Assembly: GCF_900198625.1 (NCBI RefSeq)
Contig: NZ_FZPK01000022.1
Location: forward strand, 1 to 48,299
Source: Helicobacter rappini
GTDB taxonomy: Bacteria > Campylobacterota > Campylobacteria > Campylobacterales > Helicobacteraceae
Length of the DNA stretch: 48,299 nucleotides
Direction: 5' to 3'
How positions within the stretch are numbered: the first letter of the stretch is position 1; every line of letters begins with the position of its first letter. Below the pieces are notes generated by a model. It was not told the origin of the DNA. It did not search any database and was given only the letters and a program-made list of their open reading frames with translations. The position numbers and the translations under genes are program-made. Shown here piece after piece: positions 38,124 to 46,687 of the stretch.

Positions 38124-38822
38124 ATGTTTGCTTGGTTAGAGAAAAATCCTTTCTTTTTCACAATTGCATTTGTTGTTGTGTTTTCTGTGGCTGGGTTGGT
38201 GCAGATTATCCCTGACTTTAGAAAGTCTTCGCAACCTATAGAGGGTTTGCGTCCGCTAACAGTGCTTGAGACTGCTGGGAGACAAGTATATATTAAAGAG
38301 GGTTGTTATAACTGCCATTCACAGCTTATCCGTGAGTTTAAAAGCGAAGTAATGCGTTATGGTATGTATAGCCTTAGTGGTGAGTATGCTTATGATAGAC
38401 CATTCTTATGGGGTTCTAAGAGAACTGGACCTGACCTACATAGAATTGGCGATAGAAGCAGTAGCGACTGGCATGCTAATCACATGTATGATCCAAACTC
38501 TGTTGTGCCTAAGTCCATTATGCCAGCTTATAAGCATTTATATGATAAAGAAATAGATTTTGACACTGCGTATGCAGAAGCATTAACTCAAAAGAAAGTC
38601 TTTAATGTGCCTTATGATGTTGAAGGCTTAAAGACTAGCGTTAAGCTTGGGACTATAGAAGAGGCAAAAGAGCAATTTAAGACTGATGCAGCACAGATTG
38701 TAGAAGAGATGAAGCATAGTCAAACCGCTCAAATGTTTGATGATGGCAATGGTAAGATTACTGAGATTGTCGCACTCATTGCCTATCTTAATAGTTTAGG
38801 TTCAAGTAGAATTGTTAAATAG
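38124..38822 (+). CDS. ccoO: cbb3-type cytochrome c oxidase subunit II (monohaem)
   Basis: The 232-residue protein has an N-terminal membrane helix and a periplasmic cytochrome c domain with one haem site, CYNCH (61-65). SKRTGPDLHRIG and PKSIMPAY (the methionine ligand region) are conserved. It passes electrons to CcoN. It follows ccoN by nine bases with TAAGGAGG as ribosome site. Confidence 0.97.
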   Translation: MFAWLEKNPFFFTIAFVVVFSVAGLVQIIPDFRKSSQPIEGLRPLTVLETAGRQVYIKEGCYNCHSQLIREFKSEVMRYGMYSLSGEYAYDRPFLWGSKRTGPDLHRIGDRSSSDWHANHMYDPNSVVPKSIMPAYKHLYDKEIDFDTAYAEALTQKKVFNVPYDVEGLKTSVKLGTIEEAKEQFKTDAAQIVEEMKHSQTAQMFDDGNGKITEIVALIAYLNSLGSSRIVK

Positions 38823-38846
38823 ATTGGAATCTAAAAGGAGATTTGT

Positions 38847-39080
38847 ATGAGTCTTGTAATATATGGTTTTGATTTATTGAGTTTAAAGGGGGCTTATTTG
38901 CTCTCTACTATTTTTCTAGCAGTTTGGCTATATGCTTATATTTATCATCTTTATCGCTCTCAAGCGACTGGAAAAATAGATTATGAAAAGTATGGCAAAC
39001 TTGCACTTCAAGATTCTTTAGACGATGCGTTAATAGAATCTTGTGATGACAAAAACAACAAGACAGCAGAAAGGAGATAA
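38847..39080 (+). CDS. ccoQ: cbb3-type oxidase small subunit CcoQ
   Basis: The 77-residue protein has one hydrophobic helix (LLSTIFLAVWLYAYIYHLYR) and the charged tail KIDYEKYGKLALQDSLDD, as in CcoQ of Epsilonproteobacteria, where it helps to stabilise the oxidase complex. AAAGGAG precedes the ATG. Confidence 0.85.
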   Translation: MSLVIYGFDLLSLKGAYLLSTIFLAVWLYAYIYHLYRSQATGKIDYEKYGKLALQDSLDDALIESCDDKNNKTAERR

Positions 39081-39082
39081 TA

Positions 39083-39970
39083 ATGGGTTGGTTAAGCGAT
39101 CATGTCAATTTACTTGGCTTTATTGGTGCTGTGGTGATTCTTTTACTAACCATTGCAATAGCGTGGTTTTACATTCAAAAGATGAAGACAGAGAGTGTAG
39201 GTGGAGAGCTTACGGAGCATTCATGGGATGGTATTAAAGAGTTTAATAATAATATCCCAACAGGTTGGCTTTTATCCCTTTTGGGACTTATGATATGGGC
39301 TGTTTGGTATATCCTTTTTGGCTATCCTTTGAACGCTTACTCACAAATTGGTGAATACAATCAGGAATCTCATGCCTATAATCAAAAGTTTGAAACCGTG
39401 CATGCAAATCTAGATTCAGATAAATTGCGTGAAATGGGTGAGCAAATCTTCCTTGTGCAATGCGCACAATGTCATGGTTTAACAGCTGAAGGCAATGATG
39501 GTAAAGCACAGAATCTTACTCATTGGGGTAAGATCGATGGCATTATGGATACTATCCGCAATGGTAGCACAGGGCTTACAAAAGAGAATGGCGAAGAGTT
39601 TGGTGGTATGCCTCCGGGTCTTTTAAGTGAAGAAAAAGATATTCAAGCAGTTGCTCACTATGTAATGAGTGAAATCGTTAAAGACACTTCTATGAAATAT
39701 GATGAAGAGCTAGTAAAAGCTGGAAATGAAATCTATCATAGTGAAGAAAATGGCACATGTTTTCAATGTCATGGTGCTAATGGCGAGGGTGTAGAAGATA
39801 TGGGTCCATCACTTCAAACCTATGGAAAAACTGAGTTTTTAGCAAATGTTTTGAAACATGGTAAAAAAGGCGAAATAGGTCTTATGCCATCTTTTGAATA
39901 TCTTAATCTAAGTCAAAAAGAAGTAGAAGCTTTGCAGTCATTCATCGCAGCAAAGCAAAAGATTCAGTAA
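39083..39970 (+). CDS. ccoP: cbb3-type cytochrome c oxidase subunit III (dihaem)
   Basis: The 295-residue protein has two N-terminal membrane segments and two cytochrome c domains. The haem sites are CAQCH (127-131) and CFQCH (226-230), with methionine ligand regions GGMPPG and GLMPSF. It takes electrons from soluble cytochrome c and delivers them to CcoO. It begins two bases after ccoQ. Confidence 0.97.
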   Translation: MGWLSDHVNLLGFIGAVVILLLTIAIAWFYIQKMKTESVGGELTEHSWDGIKEFNNNIPTGWLLSLLGLMIWAVWYILFGYPLNAYSQIGEYNQESHAYNQKFETVHANLDSDKLREMGEQIFLVQCAQCHGLTAEGNDGKAQNLTHWGKIDGIMDTIRNGSTGLTKENGEEFGGMPPGLLSEEKDIQAVAHYVMSEIVKDTSMKYDEELVKAGNEIYHSEENGTCFQCHGANGEGVEDMGPSLQTYGKTEFLANVLKHGKKGEIGLMPSFEYLNLSQKEVEALQSFIAAKQKIQ

Positions 39971-39984
39971 TCTAAGGAGAATGT

Positions 39985-40194
39985 ATGCAAGCGATTATAA
40001 ATATTCTAAATAGTTTGGTTGGCTTTTTACTTGCCGTGTTGCTTGTAGTGGCTGCAGCAGCGATTGGCGGTTATAATGCTGTAAAGATTCAGCAATCAAG
40101 TGCTACAACATTTTATAGCATTGATTCACATAATCTAAAAAAGAATGACACTGCAAATCGTGATGCGTTTAAAATTGTAGAAAGCAAGGAATAG
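39985..40194 (+). CDS. DUF4006-like small membrane protein
   Basis: The 69-residue protein has one hydrophobic helix (FLLAVLLVVAAAAIGGYNAV) and a polar tail with TTFYSIDSHN. Size, helix, tail and position right after ccoP fit DUF4006, a family confined to Epsilonproteobacteria. It may help oxidase assembly; this is by context only. TAAGGAG precedes the ATG. Confidence 0.75.
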   Translation: MQAIINILNSLVGFLLAVLLVVAAAAIGGYNAVKIQQSSATTFYSIDSHNLKKNDTANRDAFKIVESKE

Positions 40195-40204
40195 GAAGGA
40201 GTTT

Positions 40205-40315
40205 ATGATGAAATTTACAGGACTTGAAAAATTTGTAGCACTTGTGCTTGTTGGATTTGGCTTACTTACTATCGCGCTTACGCTTATGCCTTATGAATTT
40301 TTGCATGCAGTATGA
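40205..40315 (+). CDS. 36-residue single-helix membrane peptide in the cco operon
   Basis: A 36-codon frame starts at ATG 40205 (a second ATG follows at once), after a strong GGAAGGAG site. It encodes MMKFTGLEKF, then a helix VALVLVGFGLLTIALTLMPY, then EFLHAV. Its stop overlaps the start of the next gene (ATGA at 40312-40315). The ribosome site, the overlap and the helix support a real gene too short for most gene finders. A role in oxidase assembly is plausible but unproven. Confidence 0.7.
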   Translation: MMKFTGLEKFVALVLVGFGLLTIALTLMPYEFLHAV

Positions 40316-41073
40316 AGCAAGAAGTGAGTTGCAGTTTGAATAAAGCATATATTTTAATATATATTATTCATTTAGCCATACTGCAAACATTTATGTTTGC
40401 AAATGGTAGTAAGCAATCTAGCATTGCAAACACAGAATCTACTCTGCTAGATAAATCTAGCAAAGATTCTAAAACTAATGAAAAATTAGCACAAGGTGCT
40501 AGTGCATATTTGCAAGGGGATATTGATATACTCTCGCAAAATGCACCTACAATCGTGCAAGAACTCTCTAGTATTATATATGAAAAAACAGGTGTAAAAG
40601 TCTTTTTACATGTTGTTAAAAATACGCCGCAAAATGATACACAGACAGATATAAATGCAAAATTTCAAAACAGAAGATCCTATGAGACTCACATTACAGA
40701 ACAAATACAGGGTAATTATGCTATTATATTTCTTTTCTATAATGACCATTCCATAACGCTAAAAAGCAATTTGCCTTTTTTAAACGATACTCATGCAGCA
40801 GAGTTACTAGAAGACTATGCCTATCCTTATTTACCCGCTGATTCCGTTGGGACATTGCGATATAATGATGGGGTAAATGAAGGGGTATCAAATCTATATC
40901 TTGCATTAACACATAAAATTGCAAAACATTATAATTTTGAGCTTAACGCACCAAAACCTATGGAAAAACAAAGCGACGCAACGAAAGTTGTCATATACGC
41001 CATGCTACTCATTCTCATTGGCTTGTTTATACTTGTGCGTTTTGGGTTACTTGCATTTAAGAAAAAAGGATAA
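40312..41073 (+). CDS. Exported membrane protein of the cco operon, TPM-like domain
   Basis: The 253-residue protein has an N-terminal signal or anchor (ILIYIIHLAILQTFMFA), a periplasmic alpha/beta domain (TGVKVFLHVV, NYAIIFLFYNDHSITL) and a C-terminal membrane helix (VVIYAMLLILIGLFILVRFG). The middle domain resembles the TPM/YgcG group. Genes in this position after ccoP are conserved in Helicobacter and Campylobacter, which suggests an accessory role in the oxidase or its haem/copper supply. It overlaps the 36-residue peptide gene by four bases. Confidence 0.65.
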   Translation: MKQEVSCSLNKAYILIYIIHLAILQTFMFANGSKQSSIANTESTLLDKSSKDSKTNEKLAQGASAYLQGDIDILSQNAPTIVQELSSIIYEKTGVKVFLHVVKNTPQNDTQTDINAKFQNRRSYETHITEQIQGNYAIIFLFYNDHSITLKSNLPFLNDTHAAELLEDYAYPYLPADSVGTLRYNDGVNEGVSNLYLALTHKIAKHYNFELNAPKPMEKQSDATKVVIYAMLLILIGLFILVRFGLLAFKKKG

Positions 41074-41075
41074 AG

Positions 41076-41696
41076 ATGACAGAAAAAAAACGCACATTAT
41101 GGCCACTTGGGATATTGCTTGTTATCGCATTGGGCATTGTTCTCATTGTGATAAGCATTAGGATTTCAAGTAAGCAAAGCATTGATACAGATCGCACTTT
41201 TAACCTAAAACGCATAGAGCTAGATGAAAAAATTAATGCCATTATGCAACAACAAAACGCCTTTGAAAGTCTTTATAATGTGCGTATTAGCACCATTGGA
41301 GATCGCATGAATGCAGTGATTATGAAAAATCCCTATTATGTAACCCCTGTTCCACGAGACACACCAGAAAAAGAGGGTTTATTGCAAAGTAAAGATAATG
41401 TAATCACAATATATGTTGAAAAGAAAAAAGATAGCAATAATATACAAGATATGCCTATAGAATCTGTCGGATTAGAGTTTGTAAGACTTGACCAAGGTGA
41501 AAAGGAAGTGAGTGTGCTTACCATTCCTATGGAAAAGAGTGAGGAAAATACATATTCCACTAAAACTTTTTCATTACCTATGCAAGGGTATTATCAAGCT
41601 AGATTTAAGATTAATGTTAAAAATGCGACACAAGATAAAGAAATCCCGGTTTATTTTTATCATTGGGTGTTTAATAAGCAAGATTCACATCTATAA
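41076..41696 (+). CDS. FixH-like accessory protein
   Basis: The 206-residue protein has one N-terminal membrane helix (LGILLVIALGIVLIVISI) and a periplasmic beta-rich domain with NAVIMKNPYYVTPVP and a C-terminal YQARFKINV. FixH/CcoG-operon proteins have one helix and such a domain and take part in copper delivery to cbb3 oxidase. The assignment is by layout and operon context. Eight A in codons 3-5 form a moderately long run that could slip. Confidence 0.6.
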   Translation: MTEKKRTLWPLGILLVIALGIVLIVISIRISSKQSIDTDRTFNLKRIELDEKINAIMQQQNAFESLYNVRISTIGDRMNAVIMKNPYYVTPVPRDTPEKEGLLQSKDNVITIYVEKKKDSNNIQDMPIESVGLEFVRLDQGEKEVSVLTIPMEKSEENTYSTKTFSLPMQGYYQARFKINVKNATQDKEIPVYFYHWVFNKQDSHL

Positions 41697-41711
41697 TATT
41701 AAGCGATATTC

Positions 41712-42134
41712 ATGCAGCAATCTACAAATACAAAACATAAGAAAATAGACACGCTAAAAAATTCCTATGAATTTGATATAGTGTTTAAAAATGGTTTGCG
41801 TTTTAATAGGGATTTCATGGCAATTTATGCTATGCCTTTGCGTGATTTTATATTTCATTTACGCAAAAAAAAACAATACAATCGTTTTATAGAATCTAAA
41901 ATGCTTTTGGGTTTTAGCATTAATAAAAAAGTGGCAAAAGCATGCAAAAGAAATCTCATTAGACGCAGGATTAAGGCAGTTATGCAGGAATATGGCACAA
42001 AATACAGGGGATATGCCTTTGTTTTTATATGTCGAAAAGGTATTAGTGACTATGATTTTATCGCGTTAAAAAAACATATTCTATATAGCACAAAAAAGCT
42101 TACTCAAGCAAGAAATATAACTGAAAATAAATAG
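41712..42134 (+). CDS. rnpA: Ribonuclease P protein component
   Basis: The 140-residue basic protein has the RnpA core: SYEFDIVFKNGLRF, MLLGFSINKKVAKACKRN, the signature RNLIRRRIKAVMQEY and YAFVFICRKGISDYDF. It helps the catalytic RNA of RNase P to process tRNA 5' ends. In most bacteria, including H. pylori, it lies directly after rpmH and before yidC. Here it follows the oxidase accessory genes by 15 bases and no rpmH is near. The start ATG 41712 has only a weak ribosome site. Confidence 0.9.
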   Translation: MQQSTNTKHKKIDTLKNSYEFDIVFKNGLRFNRDFMAIYAMPLRDFIFHLRKKKQYNRFIESKMLLGFSINKKVAKACKRNLIRRRIKAVMQEYGTKYRGYAFVFICRKGISDYDFIALKKHILYSTKKLTQARNITENK

Positions 42135-42434
42135 TAGTTTAGCTTATACCCCATAATAATTTATATAACGCAAAACTTAGCAAGCTATGAAGTTGTATAG
42201 GAAAGATCAGGTAAGAGAATTTTTAAGGATTACCAATAAAGCTAACCGCTGAAATCATTGCATTTAACTATAATTATCTTACAAAATTTTCATATAATTT
42301 AAAAAAAATCATTATGAACATAATGAGTTAATATCAGAATCTAACCCCTTGCACTTCACACACAATACAATACATTATTTAGTTTTAGATAAAATATCAC
42401 AGATAAAAAATGATACAATAAAAAAGGCAAAACT
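42135..42434. other. 300 bases without a gene
   Basis: AT-rich sequence between rnpA and the U32 peptidase gene. I see no open frame, tRNA or clear terminator. AAAAAAGGC precedes the next ATG. Confidence 0.4.
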
Positions 42435-43982
42435 ATGCAAAAAGATGAAGTCATAAAAGAAACAACACTAGGTTTCACACATACAAATAGCACCAAACAT
42501 AAAGTCCAGCTACTCTCACCAGCAGGTAATCTCACAAAGTTAAAAATCGCATTGCAATATGGAGCAGATGCGGTATATGGCGGTGTAAGCCATTTTTCAC
42601 TGCGTAATCGTGCAAGTAAAGACTTCACTTATGACGACTTTAGAGAGGGCATAGTCTATGCGCACAATCTTGGCAAAAAAGTCTATGTTACTATTAATGG
42701 CTTTCCATTTAACTCACAGATAGAATCCTTAAAAACTCATATCGCAAAAATGCGTGATTTAGAGCCAGACGCTTTCATCGTAGCAGCACCCGGTGTTGTG
42801 AAACTTGCAAAAAGCATTGCCCCAAATATCCCCATACACCTTTCTACACAGGCAAATGTATTAAATGTGCTTGATGCAGGGGTGTTTTATGATATGGGCG
42901 TGAAGCGGATTGTCGCGGCAAGGGAGATAAGCCTTAGTGATTGCGAAGAGATAAAAAAGGTGCTGCCAGACTTAGAGATTGAAATTTTCGTGCATGGGAG
43001 CATGTGCTTTGCATTTTCTGGGCGTTGTTTGATTTCTGCCTTGCAGCATGGCAGAGTGCCTAATCGTGGGAGCTGTGCGAATGACTGCCGCTTTGATTAT
43101 GAATACTTTGTGCGTGATGAGACAAGTGGGGAGCTTATCCGCTTTAATCCAAATGAATTTTATGCGAAGAATCCAGATAATAATGTGTTTTTGCGTTTGC
43201 AAGAAGAAGAGGGTGTAGGCACACATATATTTAATGCGAAAGATTTAAATCTAGCAAGTCATCTGCACCATATTATGCAATCAGGCGTGATTGATGCCCT
43301 AAAGATTGAGGGTCGCACAAAAAGCACATATTATGCGGGTATCACAGCACGCACATATCGCCTTGCCCTGCAGGATTATGATAGGCAAGTTTCTCGTCCG
43401 ACTCTCTATCAATACGAGCTACATACGCTAAAAAATCGAGGCTTTACTGATGGATATATCATTCATCGCCCATTTGTGCGGCTTGATACACAGAATCATT
43501 TTAGTGCGATAAGTGAGGGCAGCTATCAGGTGTGTGCAGAGGTTGATTCTAGTGGGCTTTACTGCCTTTGTAAGCATACGATAAGAAAGGGCGATTTATT
43601 AGAGATTATCGCCCCATTGCATTACTATCCAAATACGCAGTTTGGGATACAATCTCATGCAGTGGCAAAACAAAATAACGCAGAATCTATGGGGTTAGAT
43701 GAATTATCATATATACAAGATTCTAAAAGCCCAAATAGTATAGAATCTAGTTTAGATATACAAGATTCTATCTCATTAGATTCTAATGAGATAGAAAAGC
43801 TTACCGCACAAAGTAATGAAAATGGCATTATTTGTTGCATTGATGGTAGATATTATTTGCGATTACATAGAATCTTACTGCAAAATGGAAAAGAAGTGGA
43901 TTCTATACATAGTGGCAATACAAACCCCATTGCACTGCCTTTTAAATTACCGCCTTTTAGTTTTTTGCGTGTAAGGTTATAA
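42435..43982 (+). CDS. U32 family peptidase with a Ser/Asp-rich insertion
   Basis: This 515-residue protein has the U32 signature EIFVHGSMCFAFSGRCLIS with the conserved C191 and, before it, LLSPAGNLTKLKIALQYGADAVYGG, the family start. Later, NPN and the GRTKSTYYAGI motif follow. Members (YegQ/PrtC and RlhA/TrhP relatives) act as collagenase-like proteases or in RNA hydroxylation. A stretch near residues 416-455 (ESMGLDELSYIQDS and onward) is rich in Ser, Asp, Ile and Glu and looks like an insertion; its DNA contains five copies of AGAATCT/AGATTCT within 103 bases (43682-43784). Confidence 0.92.
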   Translation: MQKDEVIKETTLGFTHTNSTKHKVQLLSPAGNLTKLKIALQYGADAVYGGVSHFSLRNRASKDFTYDDFREGIVYAHNLGKKVYVTINGFPFNSQIESLKTHIAKMRDLEPDAFIVAAPGVVKLAKSIAPNIPIHLSTQANVLNVLDAGVFYDMGVKRIVAAREISLSDCEEIKKVLPDLEIEIFVHGSMCFAFSGRCLISALQHGRVPNRGSCANDCRFDYEYFVRDETSGELIRFNPNEFYAKNPDNNVFLRLQEEEGVGTHIFNAKDLNLASHLHHIMQSGVIDALKIEGRTKSTYYAGITARTYRLALQDYDRQVSRPTLYQYELHTLKNRGFTDGYIIHRPFVRLDTQNHFSAISEGSYQVCAEVDSSGLYCLCKHTIRKGDLLEIIAPLHYYPNTQFGIQSHAVAKQNNAESMGLDELSYIQDSKSPNSIESSLDIQDSISLDSNEIEKLTAQSNENGIICCIDGRYYLRLHRILLQNGKEVDSIHSGNTNPIALPFKLPPFSFLRVRL

Positions 43983-44082
43983 GGTTTAGAATCTTTTGTT
44001 GCTTGTTATAGTTTTTGATTATATTTATTTTATGTTTCAAGCAAGAATAACTTAAGATTGCATTACTTTTAACACATTAGCA

Positions 44083-44769
44083 TTATTGCATAATGCTTTT
44101 ATCTTGTATGACTTGCTCTATAAAATTTACATTATGCTTAATTGTCATGAACTTTTCATTGATTTGCATGGCTTTATCTTGTGGTAAAATCACAAGCAAT
44201 TTTCCCGGATAGTTTTCATCACTGCGTTGATAAAACATTTCTTTAAACTTTTCCTTGCTTATCTTAATATTGCCAAAGCTAGGGTCTGACAAATACACAA
44301 AATAATCATCCATTCCACGATACACACTAAAATGATCATTATTTCTTGCTTTTACATACAATATTGCTGGCATTTTTAGTTTTCCTAAAGATTCCATATT
44401 GAGTGCTAATCCAAGCGGTTTAAATCCTTTTGTCTCTGCATATTTTGCTAAATCTAAGAATGAAGTGCTAGCCTTCTCTCTTAAGTCATCATTCCATTCA
44501 ATCTCTTCTTTTCTGTTAATATCAATACCTTTATCTTTTAGCATAAACTCTATTATATCTTTTTCGCTGACATTGTGATTGTAGTAATAGGTGAGTATTG
44601 TCGATAATGATGCAGAACCACAGCTATAATCATATCTTTGCTTTGTGAGATTGCTATCTCTACTTTGTGTCCAAGTTTTTATCTGCTTTTCAATCACAAT
44701 AGAATCTGTTGTGATGATTACCTTTGAGTGTGCTATAACACAACATAATATAAATACAAAATATTTCAT
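44083..44769 (-). CDS. C39-type cysteine peptidase, exported (FapD-like)
   Basis: The 228-residue protein has a short signal peptide (MKYFVFILCCVIAHS) and a papain-like C39 domain. Catalytic residues visible are Q44 (oxyanion), C50 in YDYSCGSASLS, H146 in NDHFSVYRG and D162 in LSDPSFG. Most C39 domains are part of ABC exporters and cut double-glycine leaders; stand-alone exported ones occur in the Fap amyloid system (FapD). The gene begins one base after the barrel gene upstream and lacks its own ribosome site, so it is translationally coupled. Together they suggest a periplasmic protease working with an outer-membrane channel. The substrate may be the small protein at 46688-46999. Confidence 0.85.
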   Translation of the reverse strand: MKYFVFILCCVIAHSKVIITTDSIVIEKQIKTWTQSRDSNLTKQRYDYSCGSASLSTILTYYYNHNVSEKDIIEFMLKDKGIDINRKEEIEWNDDLREKASTSFLDLAKYAETKGFKPLGLALNMESLGKLKMPAILYVKARNNDHFSVYRGMDDYFVYLSDPSFGNIKISKEKFKEMFYQRSDENYPGKLLVILPQDKAMQINEKFMTIKHNVNFIEQVIQDKSIMQ

Positions 44770-44770
44770 T

Positions 44771-45658
44771 CTAGATTCTATATGAGAGAGTAAGATTTAT
44801 CGCATTGCTTGTATAGTCATTTGTTTGTAAATGTTCTACGCTACTAAAGAATATAAGATTCTGTTTTATCTCATAAGCAACACCAAAATTATATGCAATA
44901 GAAGAGCCTTGCATAGAAACTATGTTGTTATCAACAAAATCTTTAGTTTTGTATTGATAAGTTATACCAAAATTAAGCGATACATAAGGATTCACAGCAA
45001 AATATATCATAGGTGTTAATGTAAAAATTTCTCCATTATTAATACTAAGGCGTTCATTTGCGCTATAAAGATTCACTCTAAAACCTGCTTGTAATAGAAA
45101 AACAAGTGGGTCTATCGTGTAGTAACTCATTGCTAATAATGAGTAGCCTTTAAAATATTGCAGCTTTGATTCAGCATTACTAAAACTTGCCATATTCATT
45201 ATATCAATGCTACCACCAACAAGTAAAGATGGATATTTATCCTCTTTTTTTACTTGAGCTAATATGCCTAGATTCCAAGTGTTAAAATTACCACTATGTT
45301 TTTCTATGAAGTTTGCATTTATATTTGTTGTATTGTGCTGATAGAAGGCATTTAATGTGCTAAAGATTTCTATATTTTTATAGATTCCATATCTAGCACT
45401 CATAGCAAAGTTTAGATAATCGGTATTAGCATTTGCAAGCATACTAATAGGAATTGACACAAAATCGCCACTACTTATTTTATGAGATATTGTCGTTAAT
45501 ACAGAATTTTTGCTCTTAATGTTTATATATGAAAGCTGACCTAATATCCTAATCTGCTTTTTTCCACTTAGCACTTCATCAATACTTACAGGTTTCGCAT
45601 TCAAAGCTTTAAATAATAAACCAAAAAGAAAGAATATATAAACAAACTTTTTACACAT
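44771..45658 (-). CDS. Outer-membrane beta-barrel, possible FapF-like channel
   Basis: The 295-residue protein has a signal peptide ending at LNA and then VSIDEVLSGKKQIRILGQLSY and about twelve amphipathic strands, ending NAINLTLSYRI. The strand arrangement and its partner, a C39 peptidase gene one base downstream, recall FapF, the outer-membrane channel of the Pseudomonas Fap amyloid system. The N-terminal coiled-coil plug of FapF is not obvious, so this may be a shorter relative. A 92-base repeat with a candidate promoter and hairpin lies upstream (45696-45787). The similarity to FapF is inference. Confidence 0.65.
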   Translation of the reverse strand: MCKKFVYIFFLFGLLFKALNAKPVSIDEVLSGKKQIRILGQLSYINIKSKNSVLTTISHKISSGDFVSIPISMLANANTDYLNFAMSARYGIYKNIEIFSTLNAFYQHNTTNINANFIEKHSGNFNTWNLGILAQVKKEDKYPSLLVGGSIDIMNMASFSNAESKLQYFKGYSLLAMSYYTIDPLVFLLQAGFRVNLYSANERLSINNGEIFTLTPMIYFAVNPYVSLNFGITYQYKTKDFVDNNIVSMQGSSIAYNFGVAYEIKQNLIFFSSVEHLQTNDYTSNAINLTLSYRI

Positions 45659-45695
45659 TAACCCATCTACTCCTATGATTTTATATTTGATTATT

Positions 45696-45787
45696 AGAAT
45701 CTAAATCCCACAATTTAGACTATGAAAGTATAAGAATCTCATATAAAAATAGATTCTAAATTAAACATAGCATAATAAATCATTATG
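45696..45787 (-). repeat. 92-base repeat, copy 1, with candidate promoter and hairpin
   Basis: Highly similar to 47258-47349; both lie downstream of an OMP gene. On the minus strand it has a -10 candidate TATACT (45727-45732) and, seven bases on, a 7-bp hairpin (45700-45706 with 45713-45719, TCTAAAT/ATTTAGA). In this copy the region reads into the barrel gene at 45658. Confidence 0.75.
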
Positions 45788-45825
45788 TGTTTCTGCGTTC
45801 AGCTAAACGCTATCATATAGTTATA

Positions 45826-46587
45826 TTAAAAACTAAGCCCTGTTTCTAGCATAACACTCCACGCATGAGCTGCAGGAAAATTTACTTGTTTGCTATTAAT
45901 AGTTAGAGCATTGCTTTGTGGGACATTATAATATTTTATAATGCCTTTTACATATATCCCAAGCATACTTGTTAAACTCACATCTACACCAAGTGAGCCA
46001 AAGAGACCATACCCAAGTTTGTTTTCACTAAAGCTTTGCTTACTTTCTTTAAGCACATAAAATGGACGCACAGCACCACCACCAAAGCTATATAATAACT
46101 TTGCCTTTTGTGTTAATGTTTTCTTCCCCTCAAGTTCCGCTCCATATGATCCAAAGGCATGTCCAATCGCACCAAAATGTCCTTCTATACCAAAAACAAA
46201 ATTTATGTATAAGGGCGAATTAAGACTTGCTACATTAAAACCCATTTTATACTGAGCATTTGCAAAATAGCCTGTGTTACCTGCAATAAATCTATCAGAC
46301 TCACTTGGAGCATTTGTGCCAAATACACCCATTGAACCCGGACCAACTTTAAAACCTAAGCCAAACTGCAATCTTCTTAACACTAAAAAATCAATATCAA
46401 ATGCACCATAGCCACCCTTGAAGTTACCATCTAAACTGCCATTACCACCAAAGTCGCTATATACAGCACCAATCCCAACATTACCACCAATACAAAATAG
46501 AGAATCACATGCGGCATTTGCACTCATCATCAATGAACCAGCTAATACGATACCTAAACCTAGCTTTTTATATATGTTAATATTCAT
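45826..46587 (-). CDS. Outer-membrane barrel protein (OMP1 of a duplicated pair)
   Basis: The 253-residue protein has a signal peptide (KLGLGIVLAGSLMMSANA), then Gly-rich beta strands and a C-terminal LETGLSF with final Phe. It is a clear paralogue of the gene at 47416-48168: the start (YKKLGLGIVLAGS), NSPLYINFVFGIEG and the C-terminus all match. AGGAGGACTACA precedes the ATG. An inverted repeat GTGCTAAC/GTTAGCAC (46636-46652) lies in its leader, near a candidate -10 (TAAAAT, 46656-46661). Function is unknown. Confidence 0.75.
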   Translation of the reverse strand: MNINIYKKLGLGIVLAGSLMMSANAACDSLFCIGGNVGIGAVYSDFGGNGSLDGNFKGGYGAFDIDFLVLRRLQFGLGFKVGPGSMGVFGTNAPSESDRFIAGNTGYFANAQYKMGFNVASLNSPLYINFVFGIEGHFGAIGHAFGSYGAELEGKKTLTQKAKLLYSFGGGAVRPFYVLKESKQSFSENKLGYGLFGSLGVDVSLTSMLGIYVKGIIKYYNVPQSNALTINSKQVNFPAAHAWSVMLETGLSF

Positions 46588-46635
46588 TGTAGTCCTCCTA
46601 GTTAATAATATGTCGTGCTAAACTGCATTCTAGCC

Positions 46636-46652
46636 GTGCTAACAGTTAGCAC
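46636..46652 (-). promoter_or_regulatory. Inverted repeat in the OMP1 leader
   Basis: GTGCTAAC and GTTAGCAC around a single central A, and a third TTAGCAC word nearby. It lies three bases after a possible -10 (46656-46661), so it may be a 5' hairpin or an operator; it could also mark the end of the peptide transcript, though no T run follows. Confidence 0.4.
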
Positions 46653-46687
46653 AACATTTTAGATAAAGTGTAAAAATTGCAATTCAA

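Noticed and set aside
41862-41873. Run of nine A in rnpA as a phase-variation switch
   Set aside because: RnpA is essential, so off-switching is unlikely; the run is explained by AAA lysine codons.
42135-42434. Possible structured RNA (such as RNase P RNA or tmRNA) after rnpA
   Set aside because: No conserved core of either RNA and no GC-rich stems are visible; the stretch is uniformly AT-rich.
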